In this document: positions 21,704 to 31,727 of the stretch, in pieces | Numbering within the stretch: position 1 is the stretch's first letter | How the letters are laid out: every line of letters starts with the position of its first letter | Origin: Lobosporangium transversale | Lineage: Eukaryota; Mortierellomycota; Mortierellomycetes; Mortierellales; Mortierellaceae | Assembly (NCBI RefSeq): GCF_002105155.1 | Contig: NW_019028993.1 | Location: 764,590-828,589 of the forward strand | Direction: 5' to 3' | DNA: 64,000 bases | Position numbers and translations under genes: made by a program | The notes under the pieces: model-generated | The model's input: the letters and a program-made list of their open reading frames with translations, nothing else | Database searches by the model: none | Told to the model about the DNA's origin: nothing

Positions 21704-24700
21704 GCTACAGCATCACGATCAGCGATGAACTGCTCTTGAGCTACACGTTGTCGTGCAGCATCTTGAATTTGTGCCGTTACTGGATCAAGTTCAATGGGTG
21801 ATCCGTCCATGGAATTATCCATAGAAAATTCATCAGAAGCGCTTTTTGGTCTATACCAAGGCGCCTTAGGCAACTCATTATTGACTAGAACAGCCTTCTT
21901 CAATCTATCTTGATGGACTAAGTCAGCTTTTATCGTACCGTCAGGCCATGCAAGCTGAAAGGTATGTAGAGGCGTTGCTCGAACAATACGTAGGGGACCA
22001 TAAAAACTTTGATCAAATTTCTTCTTAGCGAAGTGCTTCACAAGGACGGCGTCACCTGGAAGAAATTTATTTTCGTCGATTTCATTCTGCTTGTCATAGG
22101 TAGAAGCCATAAGACCTGCTGCTTTCTGTTGTAGACCATGTGCTTTGCGACGTATTTCATCAATCTGATCAAACTGTTGTTGTCTGTAAGCTGAGTAATC
22201 ATCTTCCGTTATGAAGTCGAATAAATGAGGGTGAGAAGTATCTCCAGGGATAACTGGATCTAGACCATAAACCAGTTTAAAAGGTGACACTTTAGTGATA
22301 GAGTGTATACGAACTCGACATGCGAATAAGGCTTGTAAAATGTATCTGTCCCAAGCTGTACGATGATTTCCGACAAACTTGTTAATCATTGTGCCTAATA
22401 AGCCGTTAAATCGTTCGCACTTTCCGCTGGCTCGGGGATGGTATGCAGATGTTAGTTGATGGTTCGTACCCATCCGATTCATATATCGCTGTAAGGTCGC
22501 TGCCGTGAAATTTGATCCACGGTCTGTGACAATTTCAGATGGACATCCAAACTGCATAAAAATTTCCTCATAAATAAAGTCAGCAACTGCCGATGCAGTC
22601 GCTTCATGCACAGCACGGGCTAAGGGCCAGTTGGTAGCATAATCAATTGCGGTGATAATCCAACGATTGCCATTCTTGGTTTTCGGTAGGGCTCCTATGA
22701 AGTCCATTCCCCAGCGCTGAAAGGGCAAGGTAGGCTCTAGAGGATGTAGAGGTGCAACAGTGGCATCTTGACGGGCTAACAGCTGACATTCAGGACAAGC
22801 TGAGACCATTGTTATAATATCAGCACGAAGGGTTGGCCACCATACACGAGTTGAAACCAGATCGAATAAGCCGTTTCGGCCAAGATGACCAAAGCCAGCA
22901 TGATACATATATAGAGTATCAGCTCGATTGACGAAAGGAACAAATGGGACTGGGCCGTGTTCTGTTATACGACACAAAGTATCGTGATCGACTTGGAAAT
23001 GAATTGCTTCATCTCTTACTAGTTTAGCAGATTCATCATCTTCAGGTAAGGATCCATCCTTGAAATAGGCATAGATGTATAAAGGCCAGTCAACATTATC
23101 AGCGGCAAAGTCTTTTATAGATGAAGTAGTTGCAAGAGAGGCAACTGTTGGTGTAGATAAACGAGACAAAGCATCTGCGGCTGAGTTATCGACACCTCGA
23201 CGATATTGAATATCAAGATTGTAGGGCGCCAAAAATTCAATCCATCTGGCCATACGACCGCTCAGATGAGGTTGATTAAATAAAAAGCGTAGGCTAGCGT
23301 GATCAGTGAAGACGGTTACTACTGATCCTAAGAGGTAAGAGCGCCATGCTCCACATGCTCGGACTATGGCCAATAGTTCCTTTTCATGGACTGGAAAATT
23401 TTTCTCAGAATTAGAGAGCTTGTGTGACACAAAAGCAACCGGGTGAAGACGGTTATCGATCATTTGTGAAAGAACTGCTCCTGTAGCAATGTCAGAGGCA
23501 TCAGTTTCCACAAAAAATGGCTTAGAAAAGTCTCCGGGGTAAAGAACTGGTGTTGAGGTAAGCAATTGAATCAACTTGTCCATGGCTGCTTGATGGCTAG
23601 GAGTCCATTGTGGTAAAGGTCTCTTTTTGGCATTGTTTTGTCCTTCTTGCTTTAATAAATCAGTCAAGGGGCTTGCAATCTTGGCGAAGTTGCGTATAAA
23701 TCGCCTGTAGTAATTTGTGAAGCCTAAGAATGAGCGTAATTCTTGAACATTGGATGGAGTGGGCCAATCTTTAAGGACTGCAACCTTGTCTGGATCGACT
23801 TCAATACCTCGAGAGGATATGACATGACCCAAGAATTTGACTTCAGATACACCAAAGGTACACTTGCTGGGCTTTGCGTGAAGGGAAGCCGATTTCAAAG
23901 CTTCTAGAACCAGCTTGAGATGTTGAACATGCTCTTTCATAGAAGAAGAGAAAATAAGGATGTCGTCTAAAAAGACAACAACGAACTTGTCCAAGAATTC
24001 CTTTAAGACATCATTGGTTAAAGTCTGGCATGTAGCAGGTCCTCCTGTGAGACCAAAAGGCATGACTACGTATTCGAAATGGCCATATCTTGTATTGAAA
24101 GCAGTTTTTGGAATGTCTGCAGGGTGAATACGCACTTGATTAAAAGCACTTTCTAAGTCTAGCTTGGAGAAAACAGTAGCACCAGTAAATCGATCGAAAA
24201 ATTCTTCGATCAAGGGAAGTGGGTACCTATTCTTGATTGTGATTGAGTTCAAAGCTCTATAATCAATACACAGCCGGAGGGAACCATCGCTCTTGGTCAC
24301 GAATAGAACAGGGGATGCCCACGGGGAAATGGAAGGTCTGATAAAGCCTTTCTTAAGTAAATCATCAAGTTGTTGCTTTAAAACTAACAACTCTTTTGGG
24401 GACATCTTGTAGGCTCGCTTATAGATCGGGCGTGCGTCTACTGTATCAATGTGATGATCTTGAGGTCTCTGTGGTGGTAGAGTCGACAATGGAGTGAAGA
24501 CAGAATTTTCATATTCGTATAAAAGCTTCTGTAGTGTAGGATCAATATTGTTGTCTTTAATAACTTCCGCTAACGAAAGAGCAGAAATTTTCGGAGTCGA
24601 TTGTTCATCTTGAAGAAAAACCAAACCCAGGTCTTGTTGATTTGACACAGCACGCTGGATGGCTCGATGAGTACACAACGAATCCATTTGAGGTTCCGAA

Positions 24701-26229
24701 GAAAGAACCTTTGGGGATGAGTCTTTGGAAGAAGCCTTGTATGATGCTCCATTCACAGTCCAAGTCAAAGTTCCTTGAACATAATCAGTATTTGGATTAT
24801 ACTTCTTTAACCAAACCAGGCCAAGGTAAATGTCTTGACTTAGGATATCAGCCACGCAAAATTCCTCGTCATGAGTAAAGTTGCCGATAGTAAATACGAG
24901 AGTGACTAAGCTTGTCAACTTTACGTTACTAAGATTGGCTGTAGTGGCGATTGTTGGCCGATTGAGTTTTGTTTCTTTTTTTATGAGCGAAGGATCATAT
25001 GCGCGGATCCTGTTAAGCGCTGTTGTAGAGATCGCGTTGCAATTGCATCCGCCGTCGATAAGGGCAATCAGCTCAGTTGAGCCGACGTTCGTTTTGATGA
25101 AGATCTGTTCAGGCAACATTTTGATGTGATCTTCTAGTGGTGCTGATTTATCTGTCATTGTAGTAGGCTCAACGGTATGAGCTTGTAATTGATTAACATG
25201 GGCAGATTTGTCAGGCTTATTATCAGGCTTTGTAGGGCAAGCGTACCCTTTGTGATCTGTCTTGCCACAGATATAGCATGACCGGGGACCATTGCCACCG
25301 TTTTTGTAGCATTGTACCTCAGAATGGCCGTGCCTGCCACAAGTAGGACAAGGTGGACGTCTTGTTCTGAGGGAATCTATGTCCATAGTAGATTCCGCAA
25401 CATGGTCATGGTCTTGATGACGGTCTTGATGACGGTCTTGGTGTTGTTGTGAATTATTTTGATGAGAATTGTTTTGATGAGAGTTATTTCGATGATAAGT
25501 GGTATGTGAGGTTGAATGTCTGACAAAGTCATTATTTTTGTAAGATGCTTGATGTGGAGGAGGAGTATGAGGTTTGTCATTGGATCTTGATGCCTTGTCT
25601 AAGAGTCTCTTTGCGTCCCAGTTATGAGATTCTGTGCGACAAACATCTAGGACTTCATTCCAGGTCGTGGCGTTCTCTTTCTGAAGCTTGCGCTGGAGCC
25701 ATAAATCTGCGACTCGACGGAAGTTCCATACTTTTTCTCCTTCGGGAATTTTATCACGAAGTGGATAGTATGCTGCCTCGAACTCACGGACGAATTCCAT
25801 AACATCTGAGTTCGGTTTCATGGATAAATTGTCGTACTTGTAACGTAGCTCGAACTCATCATCCGCCTTGGCAAATTGTTCCTTAAAATCTTGAGCGAAT
25901 TTTTTCCAAGTGAGGATATTCTTAGTCTCAAGATCGTCAATGTGTCTAAGACTCCAATCACGTGCGATCTTTTCCATATGTAGAGCAACACGAACTGTAA
26001 AGAAGTTATCATTGACGTTGGAAATTTTGTACAAAGCGTCCATAGCGCGTAACCAGGATGAAACATCCGTCTTGCTATCGAATCGTTCAATTCCTGCAAG
26101 ATTAAAATGCTGATTGGTTGTAGTTTCCATATTTACATCACCATCGGTGTCAAGAAAGGAATTGGAGGATGTGGTCGTGGTAGAGGAGCTTGCGGTGCTT
26201 TGAACGTTGATATTGGATGGGGGTTTCAT
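21412..26229 (-). CDS. Gag-Pol polyprotein of Gypsy element E (C-terminus altered by MITE)
   Basis: Starts MKPPSNINVQ at 26229 and stays open for about 1530 residues; the frame now ends inside the MITE (about 21631). Gag is residues 1-290, with two zinc knuckles at about 294-331 (CPTCGRHGHSEVQC, CYICGKTDHKGYAC). The retropepsin motif ALIDGGCNC follows near 390. Then come reverse transcriptase (FVVVFLDDILIFS), RNase H (FFVETDASD), an integrase zinc finger ending CPECQ, and the DDE core (MDFIGALPKT, VTDRGSNF, SAYHPRASGKCER). No chromodomain is seen. Before the MITE insertion the frame continued through the segment now at 21385..21285 and ended NPNGGVS. Gag and pol are fused, so no frameshift is needed. 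Confidence 0.85.
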
Positions 26230-26357
26230 TGTTGATAAATAAAAGGTCTTTGTTTGAAAAAAAGGGCAAATAAGGGGATGAATAAATAAAAATGTGTGTA
26301 AACAAGTAAAAAGGTAACAAATAAGGAAAGAGATAAATGAAACGGAAAAAGAAAGCT

Positions 26358-26397
<40 letters not shown>

Positions 26398-26562
26398 ATA
26401 TGCGCGAAAAATAAAAGTGTGTGGTGAAGGTAAAGAATTTGGTTGAGGAAAAGCAAAAAGTTTGTAATATGATCACAACAAAAGGATGAATATGTACAAT
26501 CAAAAAGTGTCAAGAAGAATAATAATGGAGTAGTAACTAGGTCGCGTTAGAGGTTAAAAGAA

Positions 26563-26574
26563 CCTTTGCTACCA
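26563..26574 (-). promoter_or_regulatory. primer-binding site of element E
   Basis: Minus-strand TGGTAGCAAAGG, two bases inside the 5' LTR. The same core is found in elements C and H. It would pair with the 3' end of a tRNA ending CTTTGCTACCA. Confidence 0.75.
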
Positions 26575-26576
26575 TT

Positions 26577-26961
26577 TGTCGTAGAGCATCTACTAGTGAT
26601 CTCTGGAAACTAGTAGGTAATGATGAAAAATGAAGAATTGGGCAAGAGCCTCGTGGTTTTGGGATACGATAGTGATCCTAAGTAATGCTTTGAATGATTT
26701 TGAGGATGCTGCAAAAGGGCATCGATAATAAGAAGAGAGATCTTTAATAACTGCTAATTTTCTGAGAATTCATAATGAGAATAATGAAGATAAACTCACC
26801 TGCAAAAGGGCATCGATAATAAGAAGAGAGATGCCGTTTTTGCAGTGAAGGAAAAAGCTACTTAAATACTATTTAAAAATGGTAGAAAATAGGATGATAG
26901 GAAATAAATAAATTAAAAGGAAATACATATTTAGGTAAATGAATAGGCGTCATTTACGACA
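26577..26961 (-). repeat. 5' LTR of element E with internal insertion
   Basis: 385 bp. It equals the other LTR plus 91 bp: a 58-bp novel stretch followed by a second copy of a 33-bp segment (CTGCAAAAGGGCATCGATAA core). It ends at 26961, 14 bp before the mature tRNA-Met sequence. Confidence 0.9.
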
Positions 26962-26975
26962 ACATAAGCAATGTT

Positions 26976-27048
26976 GCTTTCCTAGCTCAGTTGGCAGAGC
27001 GTCAGTCTCATAATCTGAAGGTCGTGAGTTCGAACCTCACGGAGAGCA
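26976..27048 (+). tRNA. tRNA-Met (CAT anticodon, elongator type), intronless
   Basis: 73 nt including A73. The acceptor stem GCTTTCC pairs with GGAGAGC (one G-U); the D-arm is GCTC..GAGC; the anticodon loop is CTCATAA; the T-arm GTGAG-TTCGAAC-CTCAC is intact. The anticodon arm matches yeast elongator tRNA-Met. An oligo-T terminator (TTTTT) follows at 27052..27056. Acceptor pair G1-C72 argues against initiator tRNA, which has A1-U72. Confidence 0.95.
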
Positions 27049-27058
27049 ATCTTTTTAT

Positions 27059-27462
27059 GGATCAATCTATTTGGCAGCCCATGCCAAATATAGTAATTTT
27101 TGCCTCTATTTGGCAGCCTAATTCTGGGGGCTGCCACTTAACTTCGCACTCTTGGGTGGCAGCTGGGCTGCCAAATACATTACTTTTTTTTTTTTTTTTT
27201 TTTTTGATAAACAGGGTCATAACATCAGTGGTAAAACAAGCAGCGTTCTGTGGATACATTGCCTTGCACAGCTAATGCCGCCGGAGGTACTAAGGACAGC
27301 GGCGATGACATCTTCACAAAACAGCCTTCAATGTACACGGTTAGGGAATGGTTTATTGAAGACGTCTAGGTAGTAGGTGAGACGCGTTTGCTCCGAGCGA
27401 AAACCTCTCATAGGCATTGATCTCCAAATGGCACCTCCAAAACTGTATGAGCGACCTACTTG

Positions 27463-27499
<37 letters not shown>

Positions 27500-27789
27500 T
27501 TAGTTTTCTAAATGAGACAAGACAATGTCACTACACATGACTATGACGTAGAAGACGGGAGCTGTATTAATTTAAAGTATGAGCGTTATATACATATACG
27601 GTTCCTAGGAATGAAAAAAAAAAAAAAAAAAAAAATAGTTAGAGGCCAAATAACGCTGGGTAGGCTGCCAAGTAAATAATGAATGTTATTTGGCAACTGG
27701 GCTGCCAAAGAGAGTCTTGAAAGTTGATTATATTTGACAATGGGCTGCCAAATAATATTTAGCAACTAGGCTGCCAAATAGATTAATCC
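27059..27789. mobile_element. unclassified DNA element with GGCAGCC subterminal repeats
   Basis: 731 bp bounded by a 21-bp inverted repeat with one mismatch (left GGATCAATCTATTTGGCAGCC, 27059..27079; right complement 27769..27789). TTTGGCAGCC or GGCTGCCAA is repeated several times inside each end. The middle has long T- and A-runs and a decayed Tc1 family C terminal repeat (about 27511-27615). No transposase gene is present. It starts three bases after the tRNA terminator run. No target duplication could be confirmed because an LTR follows directly. Confidence 0.65.
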
Positions 27790-27792
27790 TTG

Positions 27793-27987
27793 TGCAAAAG
27801 TCAAGGTAGTGTTCTAGGGGGATCTAAGGGTGCAATAAAGGTATCTTTATTCAGGGGGAACTATGCTACAGAACTAGATAGAAAAGTAGACCTATTTATA
27901 CTAGTTAATGTCCTGTTGCAAGGAATGCTCTAGAAATATGGGCGAAATACTATGTTGCACAAAATTATTATAGTGATTTCGCTTGCA
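27793..27987. repeat. LTR copy of chromovirus D family
   Basis: 195 bp, practically identical to 16234..16428, with TG...CA ends and no adjacent coding region. The flanking 5 bp (CCTTG and CGTCT) do not match, so it is either an old solo LTR or a recombination breakpoint between two insertions. Confidence 0.8.
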
Positions 27988-28224
27988 CGTCTTCTTCTAC
28001 GTCGTAGTTATGCGTTGTGACATTAGCTTGTCTCATTTGGAAAGCTAATGACTTTTTTGTTCATTCAGGTCATTGAATCAGTTTCACATGTGGTCTAAAA
28101 TGTTGCCCATGACAACTGCTGGACGTCATTTAATGCAAGTAAAAAAAGGACTTTTCTCTCTTTCTTTTATGAACACTTGCTTAACTCTCTCTTAACTATA
28201 CCTTCACAGAATATGAGACCCACT
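27988..28224 (+). mobile_element. Tc1 family C, 5' fragment
   Basis: About 237 bp match the reverse complement of 30475..30712: part of the long terminal repeat, the 5' leader and the start codon ATG AGA CCC ACT of the family C transposase. It is cut after four codons by the hAT-like MITE at 28225 and on the other side by the LTR. Confidence 0.85.
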
Positions 28225-28478
28225 CAGTGCTCCTATTCGATTCGAACGGTTCGATTCGAATGGTTCGAATGACGCGAATTATTCGAGTAGTGCGAGTGTC
28301 GAATGACGCGAATTATTCGAGTAGTTCGAGTGTCGAATGACGCGAATTATTCGAGTAGTTCGAGTGTCGAATGACGCGAATTATTCGAGTAGTTCGAGTG
28401 TCGAATGACGCGAATTATTCGAGTAGTTCGAATGTCGAATGACGCGAATTATTCGAGTAGTTCGAGTGTCGAATGGTT
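28225..28478. mobile_element. hAT-like MITE, copy 3 (expanded, one end)
   Basis: Starts CAGTGCTCCTATTCGATTCGAACGG exactly like the start of copy 2, but after 40 bp turns into a minisatellite and has no recognisable right end. It probably derives from the same family, with internal TTCGAA-type repeats expanded and the far end lost. Confidence 0.7.
28267..28470. repeat. 34-bp minisatellite, six copies
   Basis: Six contiguous 34-bp units beginning GAATGACGCGAATTATTCGA and ending GAGTGTC, with one or two substitutions among them. Units touch without spacers, so this is a tandem repeat, not a CRISPR array. Confidence 0.95.
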
Positions 28479-29001
28479 TGTCACGAACAGCAAGCAATGT
28501 CTAGCTCATGAATTGATGAATGACTTTTGTCTGATTCGAATCTGAAAAAGATCACGTGTGCTTGATTAATTTGTTCCGCTCATTTCCTTCACTCATTCCT
28601 CCATGCATAGTTTGCCTGTCAAGCCAAGTCGCGTCTCTTAGTTTTCTAGCTCCGTGAATAGCTCCAAGGATTCTAGAAGAGCTATAAACCAATAACCAAG
28701 ACTTATAGTGCCAAGGAACCTTGAAATAAGATTGCACCAGATATCTTCCTCGGATCCTGTGTATTAAGTTAACTCAACACTTGGAGTTCCGCATATGGTA
28801 AAAGTCCTTAGGAAATATTTGAGTAAGCTTTATTTAGAATTCTTGAAGCGCGTCTCCGCTTCAGTCAAACAAGTATAAATATGATAGATTTGTAACATAG
28901 TAAACCTCAGTCTGCAATAAAACTATTCTTGAATCTCCTAAGTTCATTCTTGTTCCTAAATCACTTACCTTCTCTTGCAATCGTCCTGTCAGTCCTTGAC
29001 A
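28479..29001. mobile_element. possible solo LTR
   Basis: 523 bp starting TGTCACGAAC and ending CCTTGACA (TGTCA/TGACA ends), with an AAGTATAAATA box and GCAATAAAACT polyadenylation-like signal in the right order. No target duplication and no second copy in this window, so the call is tentative. No gene is visible. Confidence 0.35.
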
Positions 29002-29027
29002 GCGTCTCTATTTATATGTTATTCATG

Positions 29028-29172
29028 GGCTATGCTTATCAGTGAGTCATAGGGCTGTACCTATCGATGACTCATGGGCTATGCTTATCGATGGGCTATG
29101 TTTATCAATGAGTCAAAGGCTATGCTTATCAATGAGTCATAGGCTATGCTTATCATTGAGTCATAGGCTATG
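29028..29172. repeat. degenerate tandem repeat of about 24 bp
   Basis: Five to six imperfect units of the type GCTATGCTTATCAATGAGTCATAG just before the Tc1 family C terminal repeat. Unit length varies. Function unknown. Confidence 0.8.
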
Positions 29173-29185
29173 CTTTCACATGCTA

Positions 29186-30802
29186 CACTATCATGCAAAA
29201 CTGATTCAATAATTCATTCCCATGTGCATTTCTTTTTTTCATTCCTAGAAACCGTATATGCATACACCACTCATACTTTGGTTTAATAAAGCTCCCGTCT
29301 TCTTCTACGTCATAGTGATGCGTTGTGACATTAGCTTGTCTCATTTGAATAGCTAATGACTTTTTTGTTCATGCAGGTCATTGAATCAGTTTCACATGTG
29401 CCCATTCGGTGGCCAAAGATCTTTATTCTTTTGTGAGGCATAACCTTACATCAATAGATAGTATTCCAACCATGGGCATCACTGACAGCTTGGAGTCTCT
29501 TATGGATACCTATGATGAGTTTGCGGCAGAAGTCCACTGGGATCCTGTACCATTCAACCGATATTCGCTCCCATAGTTCATCACAGCTCTTAGCTCGCTC
29601 CGGATACCTAGAGAGCCGCCTATCCAATTCTGCCCACATGTGTTCAATAGGGTTGAGGTCAGGGGATTGTGCTGGCCACTCTAGAAGTGTACCTTCCTCT
29701 TCTGTCAGATGTACTGACTCCAAATACTTCCTAACAATCTTCGCCGTGTGCTTCGAGTCATTGTCGTGCTGAAAGACGATATCGCTTTTAGTTAGGCCCC
29801 AGTCATCAAGCGACATCTGTAGATCCTCCTGCAGTAGTTTGATGTAAAGTTGTGCGTCCATATTATTGTCAATCTTTGCAATGTATCCAGGTCCGTACCA
29901 TGAGAAGCATGACCACACTTTAACATTACCACCCCCAAACTTGACAGTGCCTTGCACCGAACTGCGAGTGAGGCGTCCCGGATTGTCGCCCCAGATCCAC
30001 TGCACGCCATCAGAGCAGATTCGGTTTATTTTCGATTCATCTGACCAAATAACCTTTTTCCAATCTTCCAGAGTCCATTCCTTATACTTATTGATAAAAT
30101 GCAAACGAGCTTTAATATGTCGTCGACGTAAAGCTGGCTTATGTACACGCCTCTTTGCTGTCAATCCTAACTCCTTGAGCCGTCGTCTAACGGTGGTCTC
30201 AGAAACAGCCGCTGGTATGAGCTGGTTGGCTCTAACGGTGGCCTCAACTGCAGACTTGAGTGTACCTCGTTTCATGTTCACCTTAAGATACTGCATGATA
30301 CCTCTAGGTACTTTCCTTGGTCGACCGCCTTTATTGACTGGCATGTACTCCTTATTATGTGCATAGATCCTGGTGGCCGTCGCTATTGATATACCAACAC
30401 TAGCAGCAGTTTCTCTAGTAGACATGCCTCCCATCATTAACCTCCTGGCTTCGTTGACTTTCCTTTGTGGAGTGGGTCTCATATTCTGTGAAGGTATAGT
30501 TAAGAGAGAGTTAAGCAAGTGTTCATAAAGGAAAGAGAGAAAAGACCTTTTATACTTGCATTAAATGACGTCCAAAAGTTGTCATGGGCAACATTTTAGA
30601 CCACATGTGAAACTGATTCAATGACCTGCATGAACAAAAAAGTCATTAGCTATTCAAATGAGACAAGCTAATGTCACAACGCATCACTATGACGTAGAAG
30701 AAGACGGGAGCTTTATTAAACCAAAGTATGAGTGGTGTATGCATATACGGTTTCTAGGAATGAAAAAAAGAAATGCACATGGGAATGAATTATTGAATCA
30801 GT
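29186..30802 (-). mobile_element. Tc1-like element, family C, long inverted repeats
   Basis: The left end CACTATCATGCAAAACTG follows a TA. Inverted repeats are long: 29186..29400 matches 30603..30802 almost perfectly, but the right copy lacks its last 15 or so bases because the IS630-like element begins there. One intact transposase gene is on minus. Other fragments of the family lie at 27511..27615, 27988..28224 and 42014..42376. Confidence 0.9.
29451..30482 (-). CDS. Tc1 family C transposase, intact frame
   Basis: 343 residues from MRPTPQRKVNEA (start chosen because the same ATG is kept in the fragment at 28213; an in-frame codon at 30518 is less likely) to WNTIY. It has a helix-turn-helix (MSTRETAASVGISIATATRI), a second DNA-binding region with RPRKVPRG, and catalytic acids in VIWSDES, FQHDNDSKHTA and SPDLNPIEHMW. 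The spacing of the last two catalytic residues is 39. No stop or frameshift is seen, so this copy may still encode active protein even though one terminal repeat is clipped. Confidence 0.9.
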   Translation of the reverse strand: MRPTPQRKVNEARRLMMGGMSTRETAASVGISIATATRIYAHNKEYMPVNKGGRPRKVPRGIMQYLKVNMKRGTLKSAVEATVRANQLIPAAVSETTVRRRLKELGLTAKRRVHKPALRRRHIKARLHFINKYKEWTLEDWKKVIWSDESKINRICSDGVQWIWGDNPGRLTRSSVQGTVKFGGGNVKVWSCFSWYGPGYIAKIDNNMDAQLYIKLLQEDLQMSLDDWGLTKSDIVFQHDNDSKHTAKIVRKYLESVHLTEEEGTLLEWPAQSPDLNPIEHMWAELDRRLSRYPERAKSCDELWERISVEWYRIPVDFCRKLIIGIHKRLQAVSDAHGWNTIY

Positions 30803-31361
30803 GTTTTTAATTGTTTTCGCCATTTTAAAAAATGGATTCGCTATTTTCAATTTGAGTTTCTCCAAAGAAACACAAGATTTATCCAATTTAAGCTAATATG
30901 TAAAATTATCCCACAAGTTATCCGAATGTGTCTAAAATATTATCAAGTTCTCCAAACTGATAACCGAACCGATTATTAGAATTATCCAAACATCATGTCT
31001 TTATTAGCAAGATAGGCGACCAATTTGAGTAACTTTACATACATATTATCCTAAATATTAGCGTTTTTTTTTTTTTTTTTTTCACTGAACTCTCACAGAC
31101 CTAGAGATTATATTCTCTGTTGAGAGACCTTGGGAAGAAGGTGGTTGCATGACGAATCCAACTTTGACAATCCTTCCGAGATATGGACTTGAATGCGTCC
31201 TGAAACCTAGAGCGCATGGTCTCACCAGCCTCAAGGCGGCTCTTCTTGAACGTGTTCTTAACTTTTGACCAGCATTCTTCAATCGGATTCAAGAACGGTG
31301 AGTATGGGGGTAGATATTCACAAAAATGCCCTGCTTCTTCTATGAGGTCCCTGACTAGCGG

Positions 31362-31574
31362 TGCAAACGTGTTATACAATACTGACTCAAACCTTTGAGG
31401 AGGGCTCAACTATCACGCGCACCCCAGGCGCCAAGACGCCAAGCCCAAGTGCCAAGACACCAAGCCCCAACCCTATCAATTATCAGTATAAATAGTCCAC
31501 TACGTTATAGCCAAATAAAGTATCCTTTGACCTTCGATTCCACCTAAGATCACCTTTGATTGTTACTATTTACA
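31362..31574 (+). repeat. 5' LTR of element H
   Basis: 213 bp, TGCAAACGTG...TATTTACA. It contains TATAAATAG near 31481 and an AATAAA signal near 31514. Confidence 0.95.
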
Positions 31575-31586
31575 TGGTAGCAAAGG
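31575..31586 (+). promoter_or_regulatory. primer-binding site of element H
   Basis: TGGTAGCAAAGG directly after the LTR, the same core as in elements C and E. Confidence 0.8.
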
Positions 31587-31727
31587 TTCATCGAACCACC
31601 GACCCCGCCAGAAACCGCTTATATTTCCCTCTGATATTTTTCCCTAGATCCCTCTGATATTTTCCTAGATAAAATTTAAAAATTTACCCCTGCATTTGAT
31701 TTTTTTTTTTTTTTTTTTTTTTTTGCC

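Larger units (their letters stand above)
20985..26961 (-). mobile_element. Ty3/Gypsy element E, nearly complete
   Basis: Minus-strand element with LTRs 26577..26961 (5') and 20985..21278 (3'), both TGTCGTAG...TTACGACA as read on plus. The primer-binding site is on minus at 26574..26563 (TGGTAGCAAAGG), two bases from the LTR. A single long gag-pol frame fills the interior. The flanks ACAAA and ACATA may be a 5-bp target duplication with one change. It carries a hAT-like MITE near the end of pol and a 91-bp insertion in the 5' LTR. The LTRs otherwise differ at only two positions that I saw, so the insertion is fairly recent. Confidence 0.9.

Noticed and set aside
28267..28470. CRISPR-like regular repeat array
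   Set aside because: The 34-bp units are contiguous without unique spacers, and the genome is eukaryotic; it is a minisatellite.
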